Below are positions 8,902 through 16,783 of a DNA stretch of 64,000 bases, piece by piece. Source of the stretch: Streptomyces leeuwenhoekii (GTDB lineage: Bacteria; Actinomycetota; Actinomycetes; Streptomycetales; Streptomycetaceae); contig NZ_LN831790.1 in NCBI RefSeq assembly GCF_001013905.1, positions 558,001 to 622,000 of the forward strand. Direction: 5' to 3'. Made by a program: the position numbers and the translations under genes. Each line of letters starts with the position of its first letter. Position 1 is the stretch's first letter. The notes below the pieces were generated by a model that saw only the letters and a program-made list of their open reading frames with translations, did not search any database and had not been told where the DNA came from.

Positions 8902-9059
8902 CGTCGCCTCCTTCCGGCACCGCGATCGGGCGGAGCGGAGCCGCTGCCGCCATCCTCCCCCGCCGGCCGCGTCGGTGCACGGCGGCCGGGCCGCGCCGCC
9001 GGACCCTGGCGGAGCCCGCGGACGGCCGGCGGTGCGGCGAGGTCCGGCACCCGCGGCCG

Positions 9060-9974
9060 TCAGCGGTAGCCGGTCACGTCCGCCGGCTTGCCCGCGTCCT
9101 GCACCTCGACGATGTAGCGCCAGGCGTCCGGGCGGCTGCCGTCGACATCGGTGAAGCCGTACACCTGGGCGAGACCGCCGCTGGAGAGGGACTGCCCGTT
9201 CCAGCGGGCCACGTCCGGATCGGCGGCGAGGGCGCTGACGGCACGGCCCACGAAGCGGGGCGTCTCGGAGATGGCGAAGTGGGGGACGCGGTCCAGGGCG
9301 TCACGCCAGTTGTCCTCGCGTACGCCGTAGACGTCGAGCATGATCTCCGAGCGGAGCCAGCCCGGGGTGAGCGCGACGGCCGTGGCGCCGCGCGGCCCCA
9401 CTTCGTGGCCGAGGGCGAAGGCCATGCGCAGCACGGACACCTTGGCGAGGTCGTAGAAGAAGGAGTTGCGGTAGTGCTCGCGGTTGTACTCGGCGGTGCC
9501 GTCGGTGACCTCCACGACCAGGCCGCCGGGGCGCCGCAGCAACAACGGCAGGGCGTGGTGGCTGGTGATGGCGTGGGTGTCCACCGCGAGGCGCAGCAGT
9601 CTGAGTCCCTTGTCGAGGTCGTGCTCCCAGACCGGGGTGTCCCATTCGAACAGCGTCTCGCCGCCCCAGATGTCGTTGACCAGGACGTCCAGGCGGCCCT
9701 GTTCGCGGGCGACGCGATCGGCCACCGCGCGGACCTGCCGCGGGTCGAGGTGGTCGGCGGGCACGGCGATGCCGTGGCCGCCGGCCTCGGTGACGAGGTC
9801 GGCGGTGTCCTCGATGGCCTCGGGGCGGTCGTACTCCGATCGCCGGGCGCGCGTGCTGCGCCCGGTGACGTAGACGGTGGCCCCGGCCGCCCCGAGTTCC
9901 ACGGCGATGCCGCGTCCGGCTCCCCGGGTCGCCCCCGCGACCCATGCGACCTTGCCCTCCAGCGGACCTGACAT
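9060..9974 (-). CDS. Short-chain dehydrogenase/reductase
   Basis: A 304-aa SDR with a Rossmann fold. Seen: cofactor motif AGATRGAGRGIAVEL at residues about 14-28, the basic VTGRSTRARRS stretch suggesting NADPH, the NDIWGG variant of the NNAG motif, and YDLAKVS carrying the catalytic Tyr-Lys. The C-terminal part (RFVGRAVSALAADPDVARW) is typical of an extended subgroup of about 300 residues. The start at 9974 has GGGAGA upstream; the longer in-frame reading runs into the metallo-beta-lactamase gene and is rejected. The substrate is unknown. Confidence 0.85.
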   Translation of the reverse strand: MSGPLEGKVAWVAGATRGAGRGIAVELGAAGATVYVTGRSTRARRSEYDRPEAIEDTADLVTEAGGHGIAVPADHLDPRQVRAVADRVAREQGRLDVLVNDIWGGETLFEWDTPVWEHDLDKGLRLLRLAVDTHAITSHHALPLLLRRPGGLVVEVTDGTAEYNREHYRNSFFYDLAKVSVLRMAFALGHEVGPRGATAVALTPGWLRSEIMLDVYGVREDNWRDALDRVPHFAISETPRFVGRAVSALAADPDVARWNGQSLSSGGLAQVYGFTDVDGSRPDAWRYIVEVQDAGKPADVTGYR

Positions 9975-10129
9975 GTCCGGTCTCCCGTCGTTCGGTGCGT
10001 GATCTCTCACCGAGGAGGTTGCCGGGGAAACCGGACATCTTCTGGCACCTTTAACCGACGTTCCGTCCGCGCGCCGTGTGGGACGTGCGGGGTGACGGGT
10101 GTGGACGGGGACTGTCGGTGGCGCCGGGG

Positions 10130-10759
10130 TCAGTGGCCGCGTTTGATCCACTCGTCCAGATGGGGTGCCTCGGCGCCGACGGTGGTGGAGTCGCCGTGGC
10201 CGGTGAGGACCTCGGTCTCGGGCGGCAGGGTGAGCAGCCGGTCGCGGATGGAGTCGATGATCGTCGGGAAGTGGGAGTAGGAGCGTCCGGTGGCGCCCGG
10301 GCCGCCGGAGAAGAGGGTGTCGCCGGTGAAGACGGTGCCGAGGCCGGGGTCGTACAGGCAGACCGCGCCGGGCGCGTGCCCCGGGGTGTGCAGGACGGTC
10401 AGATCGGCGCCCGCGGCCTCGATCACCTGGCCGTCGGAGAGCCAGGCGTCGGGCAGCCGGTCCGGGTGGGTCCGCTGCCACAGCGGCAGGTCGTCGCGGT
10501 GCAGCCAGATGACCGCGCCGGTGCGGTCGGCCAGGGCCGGGGCGGCGTTCACATGGTCGTTGTGGGCGTGGGTGCACACGATGGCGGTCAGGCGGCGGTC
10601 GCCGACGGCCCGGGCGATGGCGTCGGCGTCGTGGGCGGCGTCGATGACGACGGCCTCGTGGTCGTCGCCGACGATCCAGACGTTGTTGTCGACGTCCCAG
10701 GTGCCGCCGTCGAGGGTGAACTGGCCGGAGGTGACGAGGCGTTCGACGCGGGCGGTCAT
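10130..10759 (-). CDS. MBL-fold hydrolase, candidate S-formylmycothiol hydrolase
   Basis: A 209-aa metallo-beta-lactamase-fold hydrolase. The metal motif CTHAHNDHV (THxHxDH type), LHTPGHAPGAVCLY, FTGDTLF and LTGHGDSTTVG supply the expected zinc ligands, as in glyoxalase-II-like thioesterases. Its ATG overlaps the stop of the upstream mycothiol-dependent formaldehyde dehydrogenase by one base (TGATG), implying coupled translation. Mycobacteria carry an MBL gene beside mscR too. By pathway logic it would hydrolyse S-formylmycothiol to formate and mycothiol; that assignment is inference from neighbourhood and fold. Confidence 0.85.
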   Translation of the reverse strand: MTARVERLVTSGQFTLDGGTWDVDNNVWIVGDDHEAVVIDAAHDADAIARAVGDRRLTAIVCTHAHNDHVNAAPALADRTGAVIWLHRDDLPLWQRTHPDRLPDAWLSDGQVIEAAGADLTVLHTPGHAPGAVCLYDPGLGTVFTGDTLFSGGPGATGRSYSHFPTIIDSIRDRLLTLPPETEVLTGHGDSTTVGAEAPHLDEWIKRGH

Positions 10760-11844
10760 CACAGCACCACCACCGAGCGCAGGACGTCGCCTGCGTGCAT
10801 CCGCTCGAACGCCTTCTCCACCTCGTCCAGCGCGATCGTCTCGGTGACGAACGCGGCGAGGTCGAGGCGGCCCTGCAGATGCAGGTCGATCAGCATGGGG
10901 AAGTCGCGGGAGGGCAGGCAGTCGCCGTACCAGGAGGACTTCAGGGAGCCGCCGCGCCCGAAGACGTCGAGGAGGGGCAGTTCGAGCTTCATCTCGGGGG
11001 TGGGGACGCCGACGAGGACGACGGTGCCGGCCAGGTCGCGGGCGTAGAACGCCTGCCGGTAGGTCTCCGGACGGCCGACCGCCTCGATGACGACATCGGC
11101 GCCGAAGCCGCCGGTCAGTTCGCGGATGGCCTCGACCGGGTCGCTCTCGCGGGAGTTGACGGTGTGGGTGGCGCCCATGGCGCGGGCGGTCTCCAGCTTG
11201 CGGTCGTCGATGTCGACAGCGATGATCTTCGCCGCGCCGGCCAGGCGGGAGCCGGCGACGGCCGCGTCCCCGACGCCGCCGCAGCCGATGACGGCGACCG
11301 TGTCGCCCCGGCCGACACCGCCGGTGTTGATCGCCGCGCCGATGCCGGCCATCACACCGCAGCCCAGCAGCCCGGCGACCTGCGGGGAGACGGCCGGGTC
11401 GACCTTGGTGCACTGCCCGGCGGCGACGAGGGTCTTCTCGGCGAAGGCGCCGATGCCGAGGGCGGGCGAGAGTTCCGTGCCGTCCAGGAGGGTCATCCTC
11501 TGCTCGGCGTTGTGGGTGTCGAAGCAGTACCAGGGCCGGCCGCGCAGACACGCGCGGCACTTCCCGCAGACCGCGCGCCAGTTCAGGATCACGAAGTCGC
11601 CGGGGGCGACGTCCGTGACGCCCTGGCCCACCGACTCCACCACGCCCGCGGCCTCGTGACCGAGCAGGAAGGGGAAGTCGTCGCTGATGCCGCCCTGTTT
11701 GTAGTGCAGGTCGGTGTGGCACACCCCGCATGCCTGGACGCGCACCACGGCCTCGCCGGGCCCCGGGTCCGGCACGACGATCGTCTCGATGCGCACCGGC
11801 TCGTCCTTGCCCGGTGCGATCACGCCGCGTACTTCCTGCGCCAT
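10759..11844 (-). CDS. mscR: S-(hydroxymethyl)mycothiol dehydrogenase
   Basis: A 361-aa class III alcohol dehydrogenase of the mycothiol-dependent formaldehyde dehydrogenase / S-nitrosomycothiol reductase type, which oxidises S-hydroxymethylmycothiol with NAD in the cytoplasm. Seen: catalytic zinc ligands in [15 protein letters not shown] and [12 protein letters not shown], the structural-zinc lobe [15 protein letters not shown], and the Rossmann motif [20 protein letters not shown] with the NAD-selecting aspartate in VDIDDRKL. It heads a two-gene operon with the MBL hydrolase. The gene name is by similarity to the mycobacterial enzyme. Confidence 0.88.
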   Translation of the reverse strand: MAQEVRGVIAPGKDEPVRIETIVVPDPGPGEAVVRVQACGVCHTDLHYKQGGISDDFPFLLGHEAAGVVESVGQGVTDVAPGDFVILNWRAVCGKCRACLRGRPWYCFDTHNAEQRMTLLDGTELSPALGIGAFAEKTLVAAGQCTKVDPAVSPQVAGLLGCGVMAGIGAAINTGGVGRGDTVAVIGCGGVGDAAVAGSRLAGAAKIIAVDIDDRKLETARAMGATHTVNSRESDPVEAIRELTGGFGADVVIEAVGRPETYRQAFYARDLAGTVVLVGVPTPEMKLELPLLDVFGRGGSLKSSWYGDCLPSRDFPMLIDLHLQGRLDLAAFVTETIALDEVEKAFERMHAGDVLRSVVVL

Positions 11845-12063
11845 GGTGCTGCCCCTTTCATCGACCGCTCTTCATCCCTTCCGACCCTATGCGTGACTGA
11901 TCGGTAAGGGATCCGGATCACGCCATTCCGGCGTGCCGGTGCCGGGGGCCTCGGTGTCCGGCGTTCCGGCCGTGCCCCGGCGGTCCACCGCGTTCCGCGC
12001 CGCTGCCGGCCCGATTTTTGTCGCGTACGCAGTCTTGTGGAGAAGTACGACCGATCTTTACTT

Positions 12064-12080
12064 TCCAGTAAGTAACTGGA
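12064..12080. promoter_or_regulatory. Inverted repeat upstream of beta-propeller gene
   Basis: TCCAGT, five bases, then ACTGGA form a perfect inverted repeat about 60 bases before the beta-propeller gene, inside an AT-richer stretch that likely holds its promoter. It may be a regulator site; no regulator gene is adjacent. The 294-base gap 11845-12138 also has to hold the divergent dehydrogenase promoter. Confidence 0.35.
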
Positions 12081-12138
12081 GTTGAACAAGGCTCATGTCC
12101 GATGTCGTATTGGCATGCCCACACCAGAGGAGGCAGTC

Positions 12139-13410
12139 ATGCCTGCCACCGGCCCCCGGCACCTCCGCTCCGTGACCGCCACCGCGGCCGCCACCCTGGC
12201 CCTCGGCCTCGCCGGCCCCGCGCACGCGTCCCCCGGCACGGCGGACGCGCTCTCCCCCGCCGGGCTGCGGGAGGTGCTGTTCGTCGGCAACAACTGGGAC
12301 GGCACCGCCGATGTCATCGAGTCCACCGGCGACTTCCGCAGGATCGGGCGGATCGACGTCGTCCCCGACAAGGAGGAGCGGCTGGCCGAGATCAAGGCCG
12401 ACCCCCTCCGGCTGATCTACTTCCTGGGGATCCGCAGCAGCGTCGGCGAGGGCCACGATCAGTTGGTCGACGACATGTACGCGACCCCGGACGGGTCGTC
12501 GGTGGTCGTCTCGCGGCCCAGTTTCGCCGACGTGGTCTCCATCGACCTGGCCACCGGCCGGGTCGAATGGCGTTTCCCGGTGGACGGCTACCGCTCCGAC
12601 CACATGGCCGTCTCCCCCGACGGCAAGCGGGTCGCGGTGTCGGCCTCGACCGCGAACACCGTGCATGTGCTGGACATCGAGACCGGCAAGGAGCTCGGCT
12701 CGGTCGCCACCGGCGACAAGCCGCACGAGAACGTCTTCAGCAAGGACGGCAAGTACCTCTGGAACATGTCCATCGGCGAGGTGAACACCTCCCTGGACGC
12801 CCCATGGCTGGACTGGACCAAGGGTGACCGGCGCATCACGGTCGCGGACGCCACGACGTACCAGCGGGTCAAGGTGATCGACATGCGCGAGCGGCTCGAC
12901 GCCGCCGGGCTGAGGAACCATTCCGACGCGGTGCGGCCCGCCGTCTTCTCGCCCGACGAGTCCCGGCTGTACTTCCAGGTCTCCTTCTTCAACGGCTTCT
13001 TCGAGTACGACGTCGCCACCGACCGGATCACCCGGACCAAGACGCTGCCGAAGAACCCGGCGACCAGCGAGGACCGCACGACCTGGGTCAACGACTCACG
13101 CCACCACGGCATCACGATGAGCCCGGACGGCGCCAAGCTGTGCGTCGCGGGGACCATGGACGACTACGCCGCGGTGGTCGACCGCGCCACGCTGGAGGAG
13201 GGCCCGCTGGTCACCGCCGCCAAGCCCTACTGGGCCACCGTCAGCGGGGACGGCAGGCACTGCGTCGTCTCCGAGAGCGGCTCCGACCAGGTGACGGCCA
13301 TCGACTTCGCCACCGGCCGGAAGACGGTGTCCGTCCCGGTCGGCGACCATCCCCAGCGGGTGCGGCTGGGCCGCGTGGCGGCGGACTGGACCGGGCCGTC
13401 GGCCGGCTGA
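12139..13410 (+). CDS. Secreted YVTN-type beta-propeller protein
   Basis: A 423-aa exported protein with a Sec signal peptide (basic start, hydrophobic TATAAATLALGLAGPAHA, cleavage after AHA at about residue 30). The mature part is a seven-bladed propeller of the YVTN/lactonase type; blade signatures recur: VSPDGKRVAVSASTANTVHV, MSPDGAKLCVAG, VSGDGRHCVVSESGSDQV. Such proteins often bind or scaffold rather than catalyse. AGAGGAGG six bases before the ATG sets the start, so the longer reading from 12082 is rejected. No catalytic residues could be assigned. Confidence 0.82.
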   Translation: MPATGPRHLRSVTATAAATLALGLAGPAHASPGTADALSPAGLREVLFVGNNWDGTADVIESTGDFRRIGRIDVVPDKEERLAEIKADPLRLIYFLGIRSSVGEGHDQLVDDMYATPDGSSVVVSRPSFADVVSIDLATGRVEWRFPVDGYRSDHMAVSPDGKRVAVSASTANTVHVLDIETGKELGSVATGDKPHENVFSKDGKYLWNMSIGEVNTSLDAPWLDWTKGDRRITVADATTYQRVKVIDMRERLDAAGLRNHSDAVRPAVFSPDESRLYFQVSFFNGFFEYDVATDRITRTKTLPKNPATSEDRTTWVNDSRHHGITMSPDGAKLCVAGTMDDYAAVVDRATLEEGPLVTAAKPYWATVSGDGRHCVVSESGSDQVTAIDFATGRKTVSVPVGDHPQRVRLGRVAADWTGPSAG

Positions 13411-13415
13411 CGCCA

Positions 13416-13459
13416 CCGGGTGCGGCGCGGGCGGTACGCCGGGACCGCGCCGCACCCGG
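13416..13459. terminator. Bidirectional hairpin terminator
   Basis: CCGGGTGCGGCGCGG and its exact complement form a 15-bp stem with a 14-base loop, six bases after the beta-propeller stop and before the convergent phosphoesterase. No T-run follows, as usual in Streptomyces. Confidence 0.75.
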
Positions 13460-13512
13460 CGGGGCGGACCGCCCTCACGGCACCGGGACCGAGCGGTCGC
13501 AGGAACCGGTGA

Positions 13513-14085
13513 TCAGGTGCGGCGGGGCGGCAGCCGGTGCAGGGCGACGTCGACGAGGCGGCCGCCGGCCACGGAGGCGGTCATGTAGGTGCAGTACGGC
13601 TGGCGGCGGCGGTCGGTCGGGGAACCGGGATTGAGCAGGCGCAGCCCGGTGGGCGCGGTGGTGTCCCAGGGGATGTGGCTGTGCCCGAAGACCAGGACGT
13701 CCAGGCCGGGAAAGCGCTCGGCGCAGCGGGCCTCCCGGCCCCGGGCCGGGCCGGTCTCGTGGACCACCCCGAAGCGCAGGCCGCCGATGTCGGCGTAGGC
13801 CACCTCGGGCAGCCGGGCGCGCAGGCCGGGCCCGTCGTTGTTGCCGTACACGGCGACGAGCCGGCGGCTGCGGCTCTCCAGCAGGTCGAGGGTGGCGGTG
13901 TCGACCCAGTCCCCCGCGTGGACGACGACGTCGGCCTGCGGCAGTTCGGCCAGGAGCGGGGCGGGCAGTTCCCGGGCCCGCCGGGGCAGATGGGTGTCGG
14001 ACATGAGCAGCAGGCGCACCGGGCGGGCCCGGTCGCCCCCGGCCTGGGCGTCCGGGCGGGCGGGCCCGGGCGGTGCGGGCCTCAC
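13513..14085 (-). CDS. YfcE/MJ0936-type metallophosphoesterase
   Basis: A 190-aa calcineurin-like phosphoesterase. Metal-binding motifs are complete: LLLMSDTHLP (DxH), VVHAGDWVD (GD), VYGNNDG (GNND), VVHETG and VFGHSHIPW (GHSH). Family members hydrolyse phosphodiesters in the cytoplasm. The GTG start at 14085 overlaps the rfbB stop as GTGA, so the gene is coupled to the dTDP-glucose dehydratase; the longer reading from 14124 lies inside that gene and is rejected. The natural substrate is unknown. Confidence 0.85.
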   Translation of the reverse strand: MRPAPPGPARPDAQAGGDRARPVRLLLMSDTHLPRRARELPAPLLAELPQADVVVHAGDWVDTATLDLLESRSRRLVAVYGNNDGPGLRARLPEVAYADIGGLRFGVVHETGPARGREARCAERFPGLDVLVFGHSHIPWDTTAPTGLRLLNPGSPTDRRRQPYCTYMTASVAGGRLVDVALHRLPPRRT

Positions 14086-15062
14086 GCCCGCTCCCGCGCG
14101 GCGCGCTGCCCGGACCGCTCCCACCAGCCGCGGTTGTCCCGGTACCAGGCGACGGTCTCGGCGAGGGACTCGGCGAAGTCGCGCCGGGGGCGGTAGCCCA
14201 GTTCGTCGCGGGCCTTGCTCCAGTCGACGGAGTACCGCAGGTCGTGGCCTTTGCGGTCGTCGACGTACTCCACACGGTCCCAGCCGGCGCCGCAGGCCCG
14301 CAGGAGCAGGTCGGTCAGCTCCCGGTTGCTCAGTTCGGTGCCGCCGCCGATGTTGTAGACCTCACCCGCCCTGCCCCGGGTGCGGACCAGTTCGACGCCC
14401 CGGCAGTGGTCCTCGACGTGCAGCCAGTCGCGGACGTTGCGTCCGTCCCCGTAGAGCGGGACGTTCTCCCCGTCGAGGAGGCGGGTGACGAACAACGGGA
14501 TGATCTTCTCGGGGAACTGGCGGGGACCGTAGTTGTTGGAGCAGCGGGTGATCCGCACGTCCAGGCCGTGGGTCCGGTGGTGGGCGAGGGCGAGCAGGTC
14601 GGCGGCGGCCTTGGAGGCGGAGTACGGGGAGCTGGGCCGCAGCGGGTCCCCCTCCGTCGCCGAGCCGGACTCCAGGGAGCCGTACACCTCGTCGGTGGAG
14701 ACGTGCACGAACGGTTCCACGCCGTGCCGCAGCGCCGCGTCGAGGAGCGTCTGGGTGCCCACGACGTTGGTGGTGACGAAGTCGGTGGCGGTGTGGATGG
14801 AGCGGTCCACATGGGATTCCGCGGCGAAGTGCACCACCTGGTCGGCGTCGGCCATCAGCTTGTCGACCAGTGCGGCGTCGCGGATGTCGCCCTGCACGAA
14901 GTCCAGGCGGGGGTGGCCGAGTTCGAGGTTGTCCGGGTTCCCGGCGTACGTCAGCTTGTCCAGCACCGTGATCCGCGGCGCTCCGGGCGCGTCGGAGGCG
15001 AGCAGCGCGCGGACGTAGTGGGAACCGATGAATCCGGCGGCGCCGGTGACGAGGAGGTTCAT
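14082..15062 (-). CDS. rfbB: dTDP-glucose 4,6-dehydratase
   Basis: A 326-aa extended SDR that converts dTDP-glucose to dTDP-4-keto-6-deoxyglucose, the branch point to rhamnose and other deoxysugars. Seen: NAD motif VTGAAGFIGSHYVRALL, FAAESHVDRSI, the catalytic TDEVYG and YSASKAA motifs, and NNYGPRQFPEKIIPLFV. Length is normal. The usual partners (thymidylyltransferase, epimerase, 4-keto-reductase) are not in this window, so it is an isolated copy paired only with a phosphoesterase. It may serve cell-wall rhamnose or a sugar pathway encoded elsewhere. Confidence 0.93.
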   Translation of the reverse strand: MNLLVTGAAGFIGSHYVRALLASDAPGAPRITVLDKLTYAGNPDNLELGHPRLDFVQGDIRDAALVDKLMADADQVVHFAAESHVDRSIHTATDFVTTNVVGTQTLLDAALRHGVEPFVHVSTDEVYGSLESGSATEGDPLRPSSPYSASKAAADLLALAHHRTHGLDVRITRCSNNYGPRQFPEKIIPLFVTRLLDGENVPLYGDGRNVRDWLHVEDHCRGVELVRTRGRAGEVYNIGGGTELSNRELTDLLLRACGAGWDRVEYVDDRKGHDLRYSVDWSKARDELGYRPRRDFAESLAETVAWYRDNRGWWERSGQRAARERA

Positions 15063-15206
15063 GAACGCGTGTGCACCTTGCTGTGTCCTGCTGCCGGCAT
15101 GCCGGCGACGTTACCAGTGAGCCGCGGGTGGCCTGCGCGTCCTCCCGTGACCGTCACCCGTCCGCCGGGCCGTGGCGCGCGGCGGCACGGTGCGCGGTGC
15201 GGGCCG

Positions 15207-15386
15207 TCAGTCCTCGCCCCTGACGATGTGCGGGTCGGGGCCCGGCTGGGGCGTGCGCGGCGGGTCGCCGTCCTCGACGGCCGGGATCCAGGTGCGCGGG
15301 GCGACGTGGCCGCGCAGGCGGCGCGCGGTCGACCAGCCTGTCTCCGGTCGGCGGGTGGCGGGTTTGTCACCGGTGTCCGTGGTCAC
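15207..15386 (-). CDS. Small hypothetical protein
   Basis: A possible 59-aa protein starting with GTG (VTTDTGDKPATRRPETGWST) and ending PDPHIVRGED. It is proline- and arginine-rich with no domain I recognise. GGAAGGA lies about 14 bases upstream, rather far. Codon bias is compatible with a gene but the evidence is weak; it may be noise in the 626-base gap between rfbB and the CBS gene. Confidence 0.35.
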   Translation of the reverse strand: MTTDTGDKPATRRPETGWSTARRLRGHVAPRTWIPAVEDGDPPRTPQPGPDPHIVRGED

Positions 15387-15688
15387 GGGGCATCGTCTTC
15401 CTTCCGGGTGCGGGCGAGGGACGCCCGTGCGGTGCCGGCGTCGCGGCGCGGCACGGGGAACCGGCGCCGGGTTCCCAGGGATCGCCGGTGTCAAACGTCA
15501 GACCGCCGCCCGGCCGCGCCTCGCCCGCACGCGCGCGGGGCCCCGCCGGTGGTTCGGGCCGCGACGTGCGACCGGCCTCGCGGCACCGTCCGTTCCGGTG
15601 CGCGCGAGGCCGGCGGGCCGCGTGCGGCCGGGCCCGTGGGCCCGGGGCGGCGCGGCCCCGGGGGCGTGGCTCTGCCGCCGTGTCGCCG

Positions 15689-16108
15689 TTACGTGTTCGG
15701 CCGGGCCACGCTGATGTCGCCGAGCGCCGACTCCGGGTCACGCTCCATGGCCATGTCGCCGAGGGAGACGATGCCCACCGGATGTCCCTCGTCGACGACC
15801 GGGATGCGGCGCACCGCGTGCTCGCGCATCAGCTCCACCACGTGGTCCAGCTCCTCGTCGGGCCGGACGGTCACCACGTCGTCGCTGCACGCGCCGGCCA
15901 CGGTGGTCTGCTGCGGGTCGCCGCCCTCCGCGAGCGCCCGGATCACCAGGTCCCGGTCGGTGACCAGCCCGCGCAGCCGGTCCCCCTCGGTCACCAGGAC
16001 GGCTCCGAGGTCCTCGTCCCGCATGATGCGGGCCACGTCGACGACGGAGGCCTGCGGCTCGACGGTCACCGGTTCACTCGTCATGATGTCGCGGACGTAC
16101 TGGACCAT
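15689..16108 (-). CDS. Tandem CBS-domain protein
   Basis: A 139-aa protein consisting of a CBS pair (Bateman module). First repeat: VRDIMTSEPVTVEPQASVVD with GLVTDRDLVIRALAEG; second: VVTVRPDEELDHVVELMREH with RRIPVVDEGHPVGIVSLGD. CBS pairs bind adenine nucleotides and act as energy or redox sensors, usually attached to or partnering an enzyme or channel; no partner is evident here. The ATG at 16108 is preceded by GAGGTG at good spacing, so the N-terminally longer reading is rejected. Length is typical of stand-alone Streptomyces CBS proteins. Confidence 0.88.
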   Translation of the reverse strand: MVQYVRDIMTSEPVTVEPQASVVDVARIMRDEDLGAVLVTEGDRLRGLVTDRDLVIRALAEGGDPQQTTVAGACSDDVVTVRPDEELDHVVELMREHAVRRIPVVDEGHPVGIVSLGDMAMERDPESALGDISVARPNT

Positions 16109-16225
16109 GACGCACCTCTTTCCTCGCCTTCTCGGCGCTGTGTGCTCTGCCGGTCCGGGTACCCGCGGACGCGGTTCCGGCACGCCGGGGCGGGCGGGAA
16201 CCGGGCCGGTGGCGGCCGGCGGCGT

Positions 16226-16648
16226 TCACCGGGACAGCGGGATCTCGCACCACACCTGCTTCCCCCCGCCGGCCGGGAGGGTCCCCCAGGCCGCCGACAC
16301 CGCCTCGACGAGCAGGACACCGCGGCCCCCGGTGGCCTCCCAGCCGATGCCGGTGGGTTTGACGGCCTCGGCGATCCGTTCCAGGCACGCCCGGGCGTCG
16401 GGGCCGAAGCCGCCCGGGTCCTCGGTGACGGAGAGGAGGCATCCGCCGCCGTCCCGCCGCACGGGCAGGGCCTCCAGGCTGAACTCCCCGCACGGCGCGC
16501 GCCGCGACTCGGCGCGTCCGGCGACGTCCCCGGGGCCGAGCCGGACCGGCCGCCCGTCGCGGTGGGCGTCGGCCACGGGCGAGTGGCCGGTGACGGGATA
16601 GCCCTCGCGCAGCCCGTACAGCGACCCGGGCACACCGGCCGACTCCAC
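16226..16648 (-). pseudogene. GAF/HATPase remnant
   Basis: An open frame of about 140 codons whose first 95 residues resemble the end of a GAF domain from regulatory phosphatases (EFSLEALPVRRDGGGCLLSV, then GFGPDARACLERIAEAV) and whose last 40 resemble the end of an RsbW-like HATPase (GRGVLLVEAVSAAWGTLP, then VWCEIPL). The PP2C domain and the ATP-binding N-box that should lie between are absent. This looks like an internal deletion of a SpoIIE-like protein. The start is uncertain: GTG codons at 16648 or nearby, without a clear ribosome site. It is divergent from an intact phosphatase gene and could still be a small expressed protein. Confidence 0.5.
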
Positions 16649-16783
16649 CAGGCACAGCACGTCCGGCACGCCCGCGCTGCGGCCGGAGCCGGGGGCTTCG
16701 AGCGGCTCGCCGTGCGCCCCGGGCCGTCGCGAGGGAGATTTGTCCCTGGGACCGTCGCCCGGCCGTGCGAGGAGGTGGTCGTG

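Noticed and set aside
15488..16783. N-terminal extension of the phosphatase at 16784 by more than 400 codons
   Set aside because: It runs antisense across the CBS-domain gene and the GAF/ATPase fragment, and a good ribosome site is present at 16771.
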